Shown here in pieces: positions 1 to 5,600 of a stretch of DNA of 6,533 nucleotides (position 1 is its first letter; each line of letters starts with the position of its first letter). The DNA is from Actinomycetes bacterium (GTDB taxonomy: Bacteria; Actinomycetota; Acidimicrobiia; Acidimicrobiales; Acidimicrobiaceae). The notes below the pieces were generated by a model that was given only the letters and a program-made list of their open reading frames with translations, did not search any database and was not told the origin of the DNA. The stretch covers positions 1 to 6,533 of the forward strand of contig JAJYVK010000088.1 in the NCBI GenBank assembly GCA_021792075.1, in the 5' to 3' direction. The position numbers and the translations under genes are program-made.

Positions 1-346
1 ACCTCTCTTCGATTACCGAGCCCAGGATCCGTGTTGACCAAAACGGCGAGTTGGTGTAGCCCCAGTCGTTTGGAGTTGTCGTCCCTAACATGACGAGCAC
101 TTCGTCCCGCTGAGCCCTGGTGAGAAGCACCGGTGCGTTGTTGTGGCGCTTGTCTTTGAATGCTTCAATGCCAATACTGCGGAACTCTCGTCGTATCCGC
201 TGTACGTGTTTGATAGACAGGCCAACCAGATTCAGTGGATTCCCAGCCTCCAAAGTGACAACTGCCAACGCCCGCTTGTATTCATCGATGTTCTTCGTCT
301 CACCAATGAAGGCTTCGATAGCTGCGTGTTCGTCTGGTGTGAGCAT
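1..346 (-). CDS. IS630-type transposase, N-terminal part (runs off the left edge)
   Basis: Seen: an open frame of 115 codons reads leftward from an ATG at 346-344 and is still open at base 1. An in-frame TAA lies five codons upstream of that ATG, so this is the first possible ATG; no clear ribosome binding site precedes it. The product starts MLTPDEHAAIEAF. Residues about 20-60 look like a helix-turn-helix (NIDEYKRALAVVTLEAGNPL, then SIKHVQRIRREFRSIGIEAF). Residues 75-115 carry the pattern LTRAQRDEVL..TPNDWGYTNSPFWSTRILGSVIEER. Family knowledge: this W-G-Y...W-T-..L...I pattern is typical of the winged-helix segment between the DNA-binding region and the DDE catalytic domain of IS630/Tc1-type transposases. 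The catalytic domain would lie outside the window, so whether the enzyme is intact cannot be judged. An IS630-like HTH regulator is a less likely alternative. Confidence 0.72.
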   Translation of the reverse strand, partial: MLTPDEHAAIEAFIGETKNIDEYKRALAVVTLEAGNPLNLVGLSIKHVQRIRREFRSIGIEAFKDKRHNNAPVLLTRAQRDEVLVMLGTTTPNDWGYTNSPFWSTRILGSVIEER

Positions 347-418
347 GTCATTTGAAGATTAACATACCCCAGGAGAAATTAAAAGGACCGTTTGGCGCAT
401 TTTAGAGTGTGAAGTGTA
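1..418 (-). mobile_element. Partial IS630-like insertion sequence, right-hand end
   Basis: The transposase gene above is followed on its 5' side by about 70 bases without coding signal, and then directly by a membrane-protein gene that lacks its N-terminus. IS630 elements insert at TA and duplicate it. A TATA stretch at 417-420 sits exactly where recognisable membrane-protein sequence begins (V-A-G-G-S-T-S-G-R-S). The element's end is therefore placed at about 417-420. This boundary is inferred: the opposite end is outside the window, so the terminal inverted repeats cannot be matched. Confidence 0.45.
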
Positions 419-792
419 TAGTGGCAGGTGGCAGCACCAGCGGCCGCTCCCTGATCTATGCGGCCGGTGCCATCTGGGTAACCAACGTAATGATATTCGG
501 CCTCTGGTTCTGGGAGTTGGACAGGGGCGGCCCCTACGCCAGATGTTCGAATCTCAGAAGAAATCCTGACTTCCTGTTTCCTCAGATGACGAACCCTGAT
601 ACCACAACGAAGAAATGGGTTCCGACATATATGGATTATCTGTATGTATCGTTCACCAACGCGCTTGCATTCAGCCCGACGGACACCATGCCCCTAACTC
701 CCATGGCCAAGTTCCTGATGCTAATCCAGTCACTTGTCTCGGTGATAACCGTGGTTCTCGTGGCCGCAAGAGCGGTCAACATACTCCATTAA
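409..792 (+). pseudogene. 5'-truncated integral membrane protein (DUF1345-like), remnant
   Basis: Seen: a 127-codon frame that can open only at GTG 409, three bases after an in-frame TAG at 403-405, with no ribosome binding site. Genuine homology seems to start near residue 4-10 (VAGGSTSGRS). Two hydrophobic segments are visible, at about residues 14-36 (SLIYAAGAIWVTNVMIFGLW, then FWELDRGGP) and 102-126 (FLMLIQSLVSVITVVLVAAR, then AVNIL). Between them is the loop PDFLFPQMTNPD and the motif YLYVSFTNALAFSPTDTMPL. Family knowledge: the WELDRGGP, DFLFPQM and FSPTDTMPL blocks belong to an actinobacterial membrane protein of about 200 or more residues, usually left hypothetical or grouped with DUF1345. 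In that family these blocks form the C-terminal half. The missing N-terminal helices and the neighbouring IS630-type gene suggest disruption by insertion. Function is unknown. It converges with the DUF3501 gene across 43 bases. Confidence 0.65.
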
Positions 793-835
793 GCCGGGCA
801 ATCCAAAACACGGCTTGCACTCAATGGCGAAGTCT

Positions 836-1432
836 CTAGAGACTCCAGTCAGAAAGAAGCGACTCGACAGTGTTTTGGGGAAGTTCAGCATGGACCTGAT
901 AGTTCGGGTGGTCAACACCGATAAAGATCGAGCTGCTCCGAAAAAGTTCCTGAGCCTGTTCGTCCAAAGCCCATTCGACATAGTGAACCGAAGCGGTCAC
1001 ATCCTCCCGGGTAAGCTGGGCACCGTGGCCCTGCTCCGGCCGAGCCATGATCCTTCTTGCTCCATTTCCCTCACCCAGATCCAGATAGACCGAATTCTCA
1101 ATGCCCACCAGCGCTGTAAGCCACTGCTGAAGCATCTCCTTAGTGACTAACTCCAGGAACAGCGTGGCCTTCAATTCCCCCTTTTCAGGAATCATCGGAT
1201 TGTAGATAGCAAGTTCAGCCTCAATCTGCTCGTCACGAAGCATCTTTTCAGCACGTGCCATCTCCTGAATCTGAAACCTTATCGTGTCACTGTTTTCGAA
1301 CACGACCGTGGCTAGATCCCCTAGGGCGATCCGGCGAAACGACTTGAGTTCAATTATCGAGCGGCGGAAAGCCTCTCGCTCTCTCTCGTACTCGCGAAGA
1401 TCTACGATATCATCCAACTGCAGTTTTGCCAT
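836..1432 (-). CDS. DUF3501 family protein, last gene of the rubrerythrin cassette
   Basis: A 198-residue soluble protein with no cysteine, signal peptide or membrane segment. Recognised as DUF3501 from the N-terminal LDDIVDLREYEREREAFR, then ALGDLATVVFENSDTIRFQI followed by QEMARAEKM (the most conserved block), ELKATLFLEL, SVHYVEWALD and the C-terminal IGVDHPNYQVHAEL. Its length is normal for the family. The biochemical function is unknown; the family is repeatedly found beside rubrerythrin and CCG-domain iron-sulfur proteins, as here. Start choice: ATG 1432-1430 overlaps the upstream TGA by one base (TGATG), with the Shine-Dalgarno GAGGAG five bases before it, inside the last codons of the iron-sulfur gene. 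An in-frame GTG at 1435-1433 would give a four-base overlap and one extra residue, but sits too close to the Shine-Dalgarno. The overlap predicts translational coupling. Lacking cysteines, it is unlikely to carry its own Fe-S cluster; an accessory or scaffolding role is inference. Confidence 0.88.
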   Translation of the reverse strand: MAKLQLDDIVDLREYEREREAFRRSIIELKSFRRIALGDLATVVFENSDTIRFQIQEMARAEKMLRDEQIEAELAIYNPMIPEKGELKATLFLELVTKEMLQQWLTALVGIENSVYLDLGEGNGARRIMARPEQGHGAQLTREDVTASVHYVEWALDEQAQELFRSSSIFIGVDHPNYQVHAELPQNTVESLLSDWSL

Positions 1433-2727
1433 CACTTCTCCTCATTTATCCCATAGGCTTTGGCCATGATTCGTATGGGATGAAATACTTTTCGATCAGT
1501 CTCCTCGGTGATTGCGGTGTTAGCAAGGTGGCAGTCGCCCGAAAGTATTATGCCGTCGCTCTTATCTATAGCCTTGACCAATCCACTCGCCACCTTTCGA
1601 GCAAGCTCGTAGTTCTCCTTGCGATAACCCCAGGTCCCGTCTATTCCAGAGCACTTAGTCACCACTGTCACCTTTGTCCCTAACAACTTCAGAAGATCTC
1701 GGCTTTTAAAGCCAATATTTTGCGCCTGAAGGTGGCACGGTGCGTGGTATGTGACTGATTCTGGAATCTCCCCTGTGAACTCCAGCCTCAATCCTCCTTG
1801 CTTTCTGTGAACGTCCATGAGATATTCAGCGGCATCATAGGTGACTGCAGCAACATCTCTGGCCTCTTGGGTCTGGAGGTAGAGGGGGTAGTCACGCTTT
1901 ACCACATACGCGCAGGTCGGCTGAGATACTATGATCGGACTTCCTTGGCGAGCCTGACTGACCAAAGCAGTGACATTTTTCTCAGCCACCCTCATGAAAT
2001 TGTCGACGTCCCCACTATGTAACCAAGGAGCGCCACAACATTTCACACCATCGGGCAAAGAGCATTCAATCCCGTTCTTCTCGTAGACGCGAACTAGATC
2101 CTTACCTATAACTGGTTCCTGGTATTCGATAAAGCACGTCGGATATACGATGGCCTTGGCCCTCCGGTTTTCAACAAACGGCTTGGCCCTACTCTTGAAC
2201 CAGGTGGAAAATCGCTGCTTTGCATAGGGAGGCAGGACCCTCTTGGCTGCTATCCCCATCACTTTCTCCATCGACTTGCGCAAGAGAGTGCTCTCAGTGG
2301 AAAGCGCTTTATTTGCCAAGCCCGAAAATCTCACGGATACGCTTCCAAGCAGGTCGGTGCGGCTCATCAGCTGATCGGCAAGCTTCTCACTAATACTTTG
2401 CTGATTGCTCCGCTTTTTGACAGCATTTGCCCGCAGCATAAGCCGAGGAAAATCGAGCTGCCATTCATGCGGTGGGACGTAAGGGCACTTGTTGTAGCAC
2501 AGCTTGCATTGGTAGCACTCGTCGATGACCTTGTCCTGTTCCTCAGCAGTCAGTTCCACGACATCGCCGTCTCTAGCATCGATGAAGTTGAAGAGCGTTG
2601 GAAATGCCGGGCAAAGATGCAGGCAAAGCCTGCACCCGTGGCACAGATCGAACACTCGGGTCAATTCAGACCTCAAGTCCTTCTCATCAAAGTACTTAGG
2701 GTGTGACGGATCGTAGGCAGTAGCCAT
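1432..2727 (-). CDS. Iron-sulfur oxidoreductase, HdrD/GlpC-like with two CCG domains
   Basis: A 431-residue cytoplasmic protein. The N-terminus has two [4Fe-4S] ferredoxin-type motifs: C29-x2-C32-x2-C35-x3-C39-P (CHGCRLCLHLCP) and C71-x2-C74-x2-C77-x3-C81-P (CYQCKLCYNKCP, followed by YVPPHEWQLDFPRLMLR). The C-terminus has two cysteine-rich (CCG) domains as in heterodisulfide reductase HdrB/HdrD and GlpC. The first has C198, C230-C231-G and C272. The second has C331, C359-S-G-IDGTWG and C399-H-L-A, so the second cysteine of each usual pair is replaced. My recollection is that this CSG form is normal for the subfamily found with DUF3501. No flavin domain or membrane segment is seen. Likely role: electron transfer; from context, a candidate reductant for the neighbouring rubrerythrin (inference). 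The start ATG 2727 has AGGAG four bases upstream. The gene overlaps DUF3501 by one base and follows the rubrerythrin after a 109-base gap. A heterodisulfide or glycerol-3-phosphate role is unlikely because no partner subunit is nearby. Confidence 0.9.
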   Translation of the reverse strand: MATAYDPSHPKYFDEKDLRSELTRVFDLCHGCRLCLHLCPAFPTLFNFIDARDGDVVELTAEEQDKVIDECYQCKLCYNKCPYVPPHEWQLDFPRLMLRANAVKKRSNQQSISEKLADQLMSRTDLLGSVSVRFSGLANKALSTESTLLRKSMEKVMGIAAKRVLPPYAKQRFSTWFKSRAKPFVENRRAKAIVYPTCFIEYQEPVIGKDLVRVYEKNGIECSLPDGVKCCGAPWLHSGDVDNFMRVAEKNVTALVSQARQGSPIIVSQPTCAYVVKRDYPLYLQTQEARDVAAVTYDAAEYLMDVHRKQGGLRLEFTGEIPESVTYHAPCHLQAQNIGFKSRDLLKLLGTKVTVVTKCSGIDGTWGYRKENYELARKVASGLVKAIDKSDGIILSGDCHLANTAITEETDRKVFHPIRIMAKAYGINEEK

Positions 2728-2756
2728 GTCTCTCCTAATCTGTCAATTCATCGAAA

Positions 2757-2785
2757 TGCCTGCACGGCACGCTCCCGCGCAGGCA
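2757..2785 (-). other. Strong intercistronic hairpin between rubrerythrin and iron-sulfur gene
   Basis: TGCCTGC (2757-2763) and GCAGGCA (2779-2785) are perfect complements. The stem continues inward, after one A/C mismatch, with CGG (2765-2767) pairing CCG (2775-2777), giving ten pairs and a seven-base loop, mostly G-C. In the leftward transcript it lies about 50 bases after the rubrerythrin stop and about 30 bases before the next start codon. No T-run follows, so it is not a classical terminator. It is more likely an mRNA-stabilising or processing element, or a partial attenuator that keeps rubrerythrin expressed above the downstream genes (inference). Confidence 0.55.
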
Positions 2786-2836
2786 AAGGGCATACAGCGA
2801 GACGTGGCGAGCTTAGAAACTGAACTGCGTGAACAA

Positions 2837-3259
2837 CTAAGAGATCGACTCGAGACCCTGAGTGAAGCGACCGGCGTGACTCTTCTCTGCGCGTGCCAGA
2901 GTCTCGAACCACTCGGCTATCTCTGTGAAGCCTTCGTCTCTAGCTGTGCGCGCAAAACCTGGGTACATCTCCGTGTACTCGTAGGTCTCGCCCTCGATTG
3001 CAGACTTGAGGTTCTGCTCAGAAGAACCGACGGGAACTCCGGTAACGGGATCGCCAACGCCGTCAGCAAGAAAGTCGAAGTGGCCGAATGCGTGCCCTGT
3101 CTCACCGTCAGCAACGGACCTGAACAAAGCAGCAATGTCTGGGTAGCCTTCTACGTCGGCCTTCTGCGCGAAGTAGAGGTAACGACGATTTGCCTGGCTC
3201 TCCCCAGCAAACGCTTCCTTGAGATTCTCTGCTGTCTTAGAATTCTTGAGTTCTGCCAT
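2837..3259 (-). CDS. Rubrerythrin family di-iron protein, short form without rubredoxin domain
   Basis: A 140-residue ferritin-like four-helix protein. Di-iron ligands are visible in the expected places: E20 ([17 protein letters not shown]), E53 and H56 (GETGHA), E91 and E94 (EGETYEY), E125 and H128 (RAEKSHA). Family knowledge: rubrerythrins reduce hydrogen peroxide to water in the cytoplasm at this di-iron site, drawing electrons through a rubredoxin-type Fe(Cys)4 domain. Here the protein stops right after the erythrin domain and contains no cysteine at all, so an external electron donor is required. Start choice: the frame stays open upstream to 3415, but ATG 3259 begins the conserved [20 protein letters not shown] and has AAGGAGAG five bases before it; the upstream extension is not family sequence. 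It lies 88 bases downstream of the PerR-type regulator and leads into the iron-sulfur and DUF3501 genes. Peroxide-responsive control is inferred from this context. Confidence 0.93.
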   Translation of the reverse strand: MAELKNSKTAENLKEAFAGESQANRRYLYFAQKADVEGYPDIAALFRSVADGETGHAFGHFDFLADGVGDPVTGVPVGSSEQNLKSAIEGETYEYTEMYPGFARTARDEGFTEIAEWFETLARAEKSHAGRFTQGLESIS

Positions 3260-3301
3260 ATTTCTCTCCTTATGCTCTAGTTGCACCTGAATTACCAACG
3301 A

Positions 3302-3334
3302 ACTACAATCATACGTTCCATGCTCAGTCAACGT
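3302..3334 (-). promoter_or_regulatory. Candidate rubrerythrin promoter with overlapping inverted repeat
   Basis: On the minus strand TTGACT (3331-3326, five of six to the sigma-70 -35 consensus) is followed after 18 bases by TGTAGT (3307-3302, four of six to -10). A second -10 candidate, TATGAT, lies at 3313-3308 without a matching -35. A 5-12-5 inverted repeat, ACGTT at 3313-3317 and AACGT at 3330-3334, covers the -35 box and most of the spacer. That is where a repressor such as the adjacent PerR-type protein would bind. The sequence is not a recognised PerR box, so the operator role is speculative. Confidence 0.3.
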
Positions 3335-3347
3335 GGAGGGATTCCAG

Positions 3348-3779
3348 TCACTTCTCCTGTACCTCGGCCCTGCAATCGCCACACAGGCCCCTAAAGGTAA
3401 TTTCAGCCACGCCAACCTCGAAACCTTGGAGCTGCTCCTTGGAAACCTGAACCTCGTTTACATCAAGATAAAGATCTTTCACAAGGTGACATCGGGTACA
3501 TACGAGATGATGATGGGCCGATTGGTTGGGGTCGAACCTAGACGACCCAGTCCCGAGATCAAGGGGCGAGATTTCACCCATGTCGACAAGTTCGTGCAAC
3601 GTCTGGTAGACAGTCTTGAGCGACACTGTCGGCATATCTCTGATCAGCTCCGCATGTACTGACTCTGCAGTCGGATGAGAGTTGTTGCCCTGGAGAATCT
3701 GGAATATTCTCTCCCGCTGGGGCGTGACCTTCCTTCCCCTCTCGCGAAAACTCTTGACCAACTCCTCAGAATTTCTCAT
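3348..3779 (-). CDS. perR: PerR-type Fur-family peroxide-responsive repressor
   Basis: A 143-residue Fur-family regulator. The N-terminal winged helix covers about residues 5-80 (RGRKVTPQRERIFQIL, HPTAESVHAEL, SLKTVYQTLHEL). The dimerisation and metal-binding domain covers 81-143. A structural zinc site is formed by C94-x2-C97 (VCTRCH) and C133-x2-C136 (LCGDCR). The five regulatory ligands of Bacillus subtilis PerR (H37, D85, H91, H93, D104) have exact counterparts here at a constant offset of two: H35, D83, H89, H91 and D102. D83 in RFDP is the residue usually used to tell PerR from Fur. Family knowledge: Fe-loaded PerR is inactivated by peroxide-driven histidine oxidation and derepresses peroxide defence genes. 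Start ATG 3779 begins the conserved part but has no clear Shine-Dalgarno; in-frame ATG 3821 would add 14 residues. It sits directly upstream of the rubrerythrin cassette, its likely target. A manganese- or iron-sensing Fur cannot be excluded. Confidence 0.87.
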   Translation of the reverse strand: MRNSEELVKSFRERGRKVTPQRERIFQILQGNNSHPTAESVHAELIRDMPTVSLKTVYQTLHELVDMGEISPLDLGTGSSRFDPNQSAHHHLVCTRCHLVKDLYLDVNEVQVSKEQLQGFEVGVAEITFRGLCGDCRAEVQEK

Positions 3780-4114
3780 CGACTGCCATTCTATAACAAA
3801 TGATTTCCTTTTACTGTCCATTGGTAACAGACACTTATTGTTGTTATCTAGCGCTCCAGATGTTCGCCAAGGTTCCGAGCGGAACGAGACCCTCAACCAA
3901 AGTAAACTTACATCTCCAGCTCAGCTGAGCGCAATAGCCGCTTCCGAGGCATTCTCAGCGCGACTTCACATCCGTTAGCCGCTCGAGAAAGCGTCCTTTC
4001 TCTGGACCGCCGTCCCAAGGCTGCGCCTCAACAGCCGCTCCTCAAACCTCTGTTGGCCTATTATTTATCTGAGAGGTTCAGGCCCGGCAGGCGCCAACGG
4101 AGTAGTGGGAAACT
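3780..4114. other. 335-base divergent intergenic region with several inverted repeats
   Basis: No coding frame in this stretch looks real, and I see no tRNA or other known RNA. Besides the perR upstream elements it holds three features. One is a perfect 12-base palindrome, GCTCAGCTGAGC (3919-3930), with a further CTCAGC half at 3954-3959. The second is a 7-base hairpin, GAGAAAG-CGTC-CTTTCTC (3985-4002), without a T-run. The third is a 7-20-7 inverted repeat, AACCTCT (4045-4051) and AGAGGTT (4072-4078), that brackets a TATTAT -10-like box (4059-4064) about 50 bases before the kinase start. The last is a reasonable operator/promoter candidate for the kinase; no convincing -35 is visible. Confidence 0.4.
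3790..3846 (-). promoter_or_regulatory. Candidate promoter and operator of the PerR-type gene
   Basis: On the minus strand TGGACA (3820-3815, five of six to -35) is followed after 19 bases by TATAGA (3795-3790, close to -10). Transcription would then start about at 3783, only a few bases before ATG 3779, giving a nearly leaderless mRNA. This fits the missing Shine-Dalgarno. Just upstream, TAACA (3825-3829) and TGTTA (3842-3846) form an AT-rich 5-12-5 inverted repeat. Its arm geometry matches the repeat at the rubrerythrin promoter, but its sequence does not. Autoregulation is a guess. Confidence 0.25.
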
Positions 4115-5587
4115 ATGAGACCTAAAGATGTGACGACAGTGGCCGTGCTCGACATTGGCACCTCCAATATTCGAGCAACTGCAGTTGACTCAAATGGGTC
4201 AATTACAGCCGAATTTCGCACAAAGCTCGCCTCAGTGTCACCAACCAGAGGCTTCGTAGAGTTTGATGCGGAAGAGCTGTTCCAGGACTCTCTTACCCTT
4301 TTGAAGAGGCTTCTTTCAGAGAAGAAGTGCTCGGCGATGGCAATCACCAATCAGCGCGCATCCGCGATTGTCTTTGATCCGGAAACCCGAGAACCCGTGT
4401 GCATGGGACAGAGCTGGCAGGACCTCAGAACCGCGCCAATGTGCTTGGCGCTAAAAGGATCGGGCATTTCGCTCTCCCCCAACCAAAGCGCCTCGAAGAT
4501 AGCACTGATGATGGACCTGTTCGACAAAGATCGCAAACGAGGGCTGTCTGGAGGAACTATTGACGCCTGGATCGCTTTCCGCCTGACCGGGAAGTTCGCA
4601 ACAGACCACACAAACGCAGCGATGACCGGGCTGGTCCAGGCGGATGCGATGAGCTACGACAAGGCTGTACTCTCGAGACTGAATATCTCAACCGACAATC
4701 TTGCTGAAATAAGGCCTTCAATCGGATACTTCGGAGAGGCGCACATAGATGATGACTTCATCCCGCTGGTAGCCATACTTGGCGACCAACAGGCTTCGAT
4801 GCTTGGTCAAGGCATCACCAGGCCCGGAAGGGCCAAAGCTACCTTCGGCACCGGAACCATGGTTGACATTGTAACTGGAAACCAAAGGCCGTCAACAACC
4901 CAGAGACTTCCAAATGGAACCTTCCCCATTGTCGCCAGATCGCAAAATGAAAGCGTACTTTTTGGGCTGGAGGCTATAGGTCTCCATGCTGGCTCCGCAG
5001 TGCAGTTCGCATGCGATAATCTAGGGTTAGCCGACGATCCATCCCGGCTCGAAGAGCTTGCAGCTGGCGCCAGAGCCGGTTCGTCTGAGCTCTTCGTTCC
5101 GGCCCTAACCGGGCTTGCGACTCCTTTTTGGGATTTTGGTGCGCTCGCCTGTTTTGTAAATCTCAGCAAAGCAACCACCAGAGCTGACCTGGCTAAGGCG
5201 GTTCTGGCCGGTGTCTCCCATGTGGGCGCGGATCTTATCGAAGCGATCGAGGCTGATAGTCAGACTGTGGTCGACACACTTAGCGTCGACGGCGGAATGA
5301 CTCGAAATCGCCTCTTCCTTCAGCTGTTCTCCAACTTAAGCCAAAAGCGGCTGAAAGTCTCTTCTGTAAATGAAGCAACCTCTTTGGGGGCCGGTTTTGC
5401 GGCTTTGCTTTCTCTCGGATACATTTCGGACATCAGTGAAGTCGACCGGCTGGTCACTACACGCTTGACAGTGGCGCCGGAGCTATCCATTGGTAAAGCA
5501 GAGCTCGCACAAGAGAGAGAAAGTTGGCGAAAGGCAGTCGAAATATCACGGAACTCTGTTCCAGAACTCAGTTCCGTGACTTTTTAG
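4115..5587 (+). CDS. FGGY-family carbohydrate kinase, glycerol-kinase-like
   Basis: A 490-residue cytoplasmic sugar/polyol kinase of normal family length. The N-terminal FGGY domain (about 8-230) has the phosphate-1 motif LDIGTSNIRATAVD (12-25), ITNQR (77-81), WQDLRT (101-106), TDHTNA (163-168) and the catalytic-base motif GDQQ with D224. The C-terminal domain (about 240-435) has the FGTGT phosphate loop (244-248), FVPALTGLATPFWD (327-340) and VDGGMTRNRLFLQ (391-403). The pattern is closest to glycerol kinase, which makes sn-glycerol-3-phosphate from glycerol and ATP. However, aligning from memory with E. coli GlpK, the glycerol contacts E84, Y135 and F270 correspond to A82, N123 and M249; R81, W101 and D224 are kept. 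The substrate is therefore uncertain and no symbol is given. ATG 4115 has a weak GGGA four bases upstream. It is transcribed away from the redox cassette, and no transporter or regulator beside it hints at the substrate. Confidence 0.87.
   Translation: MRPKDVTTVAVLDIGTSNIRATAVDSNGSITAEFRTKLASVSPTRGFVEFDAEELFQDSLTLLKRLLSEKKCSAMAITNQRASAIVFDPETREPVCMGQSWQDLRTAPMCLALKGSGISLSPNQSASKIALMMDLFDKDRKRGLSGGTIDAWIAFRLTGKFATDHTNAAMTGLVQADAMSYDKAVLSRLNISTDNLAEIRPSIGYFGEAHIDDDFIPLVAILGDQQASMLGQGITRPGRAKATFGTGTMVDIVTGNQRPSTTQRLPNGTFPIVARSQNESVLFGLEAIGLHAGSAVQFACDNLGLADDPSRLEELAAGARAGSSELFVPALTGLATPFWDFGALACFVNLSKATTRADLAKAVLAGVSHVGADLIEAIEADSQTVVDTLSVDGGMTRNRLFLQLFSNLSQKRLKVSSVNEATSLGAGFAALLSLGYISDISEVDRLVTTRLTVAPELSIGKAELAQERESWRKAVEISRNSVPELSSVTF
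5546..5585 (+). terminator. Intrinsic terminator embedded in the last codons of the kinase
   Basis: TCACGGAACT (5546-5555) and AGTTCCGTGA (5570-5579) form a perfect ten-pair stem. Inside it, GTTC (5558-5561) and GAAC (5564-5567) extend the palindrome. The stem is followed by ACTTTTT (5579-5585). The hairpin lies wholly within the reading frame and the kinase TAG stop (5585-5587) starts on the last T of the run. The structure should end kinase transcription and separate it from purK. Confidence 0.75.
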
Positions 5588-5600
5588 ATTCAAAGGCTCG

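Noticed and set aside
120..362. Short plus-strand frames over the transposase region
   Set aside because: They lie antisense to a frame with clear transposase-like sequence, have no recognisable motifs and overlap each other.
791..816. AAGCCG-n14-CGGCTT hairpin between the convergent membrane remnant and DUF3501
   Set aside because: Only six pairs, a 14-base loop and no T-run on either strand; too weak to call a terminator.
2726..3280. 184-codon plus-strand frame across the rubrerythrin gene
   Set aside because: Antisense shadow of the rubrerythrin gene, which has full metal ligands and a strong ribosome binding site.
3260..3415. Upstream in-frame extension of rubrerythrin
   Set aside because: It overlaps the end of the PerR-type gene, has no family similarity, and the internal ATG 3259 has an AAGGAGAG ribosome binding site.
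3780..3896. Longer N-terminus for the PerR-type regulator (start at 3896 or 3821)
   Set aside because: The added residues are not Fur-family sequence and would include the likely promoter; ATG 3821 remains possible but less likely.
4807..5178. Minus-strand frames inside the kinase gene (also 4078-4350 and 4351-4611)
   Set aside because: Antisense shadows without motifs; the plus-strand kinase has continuous family motifs across the same span.
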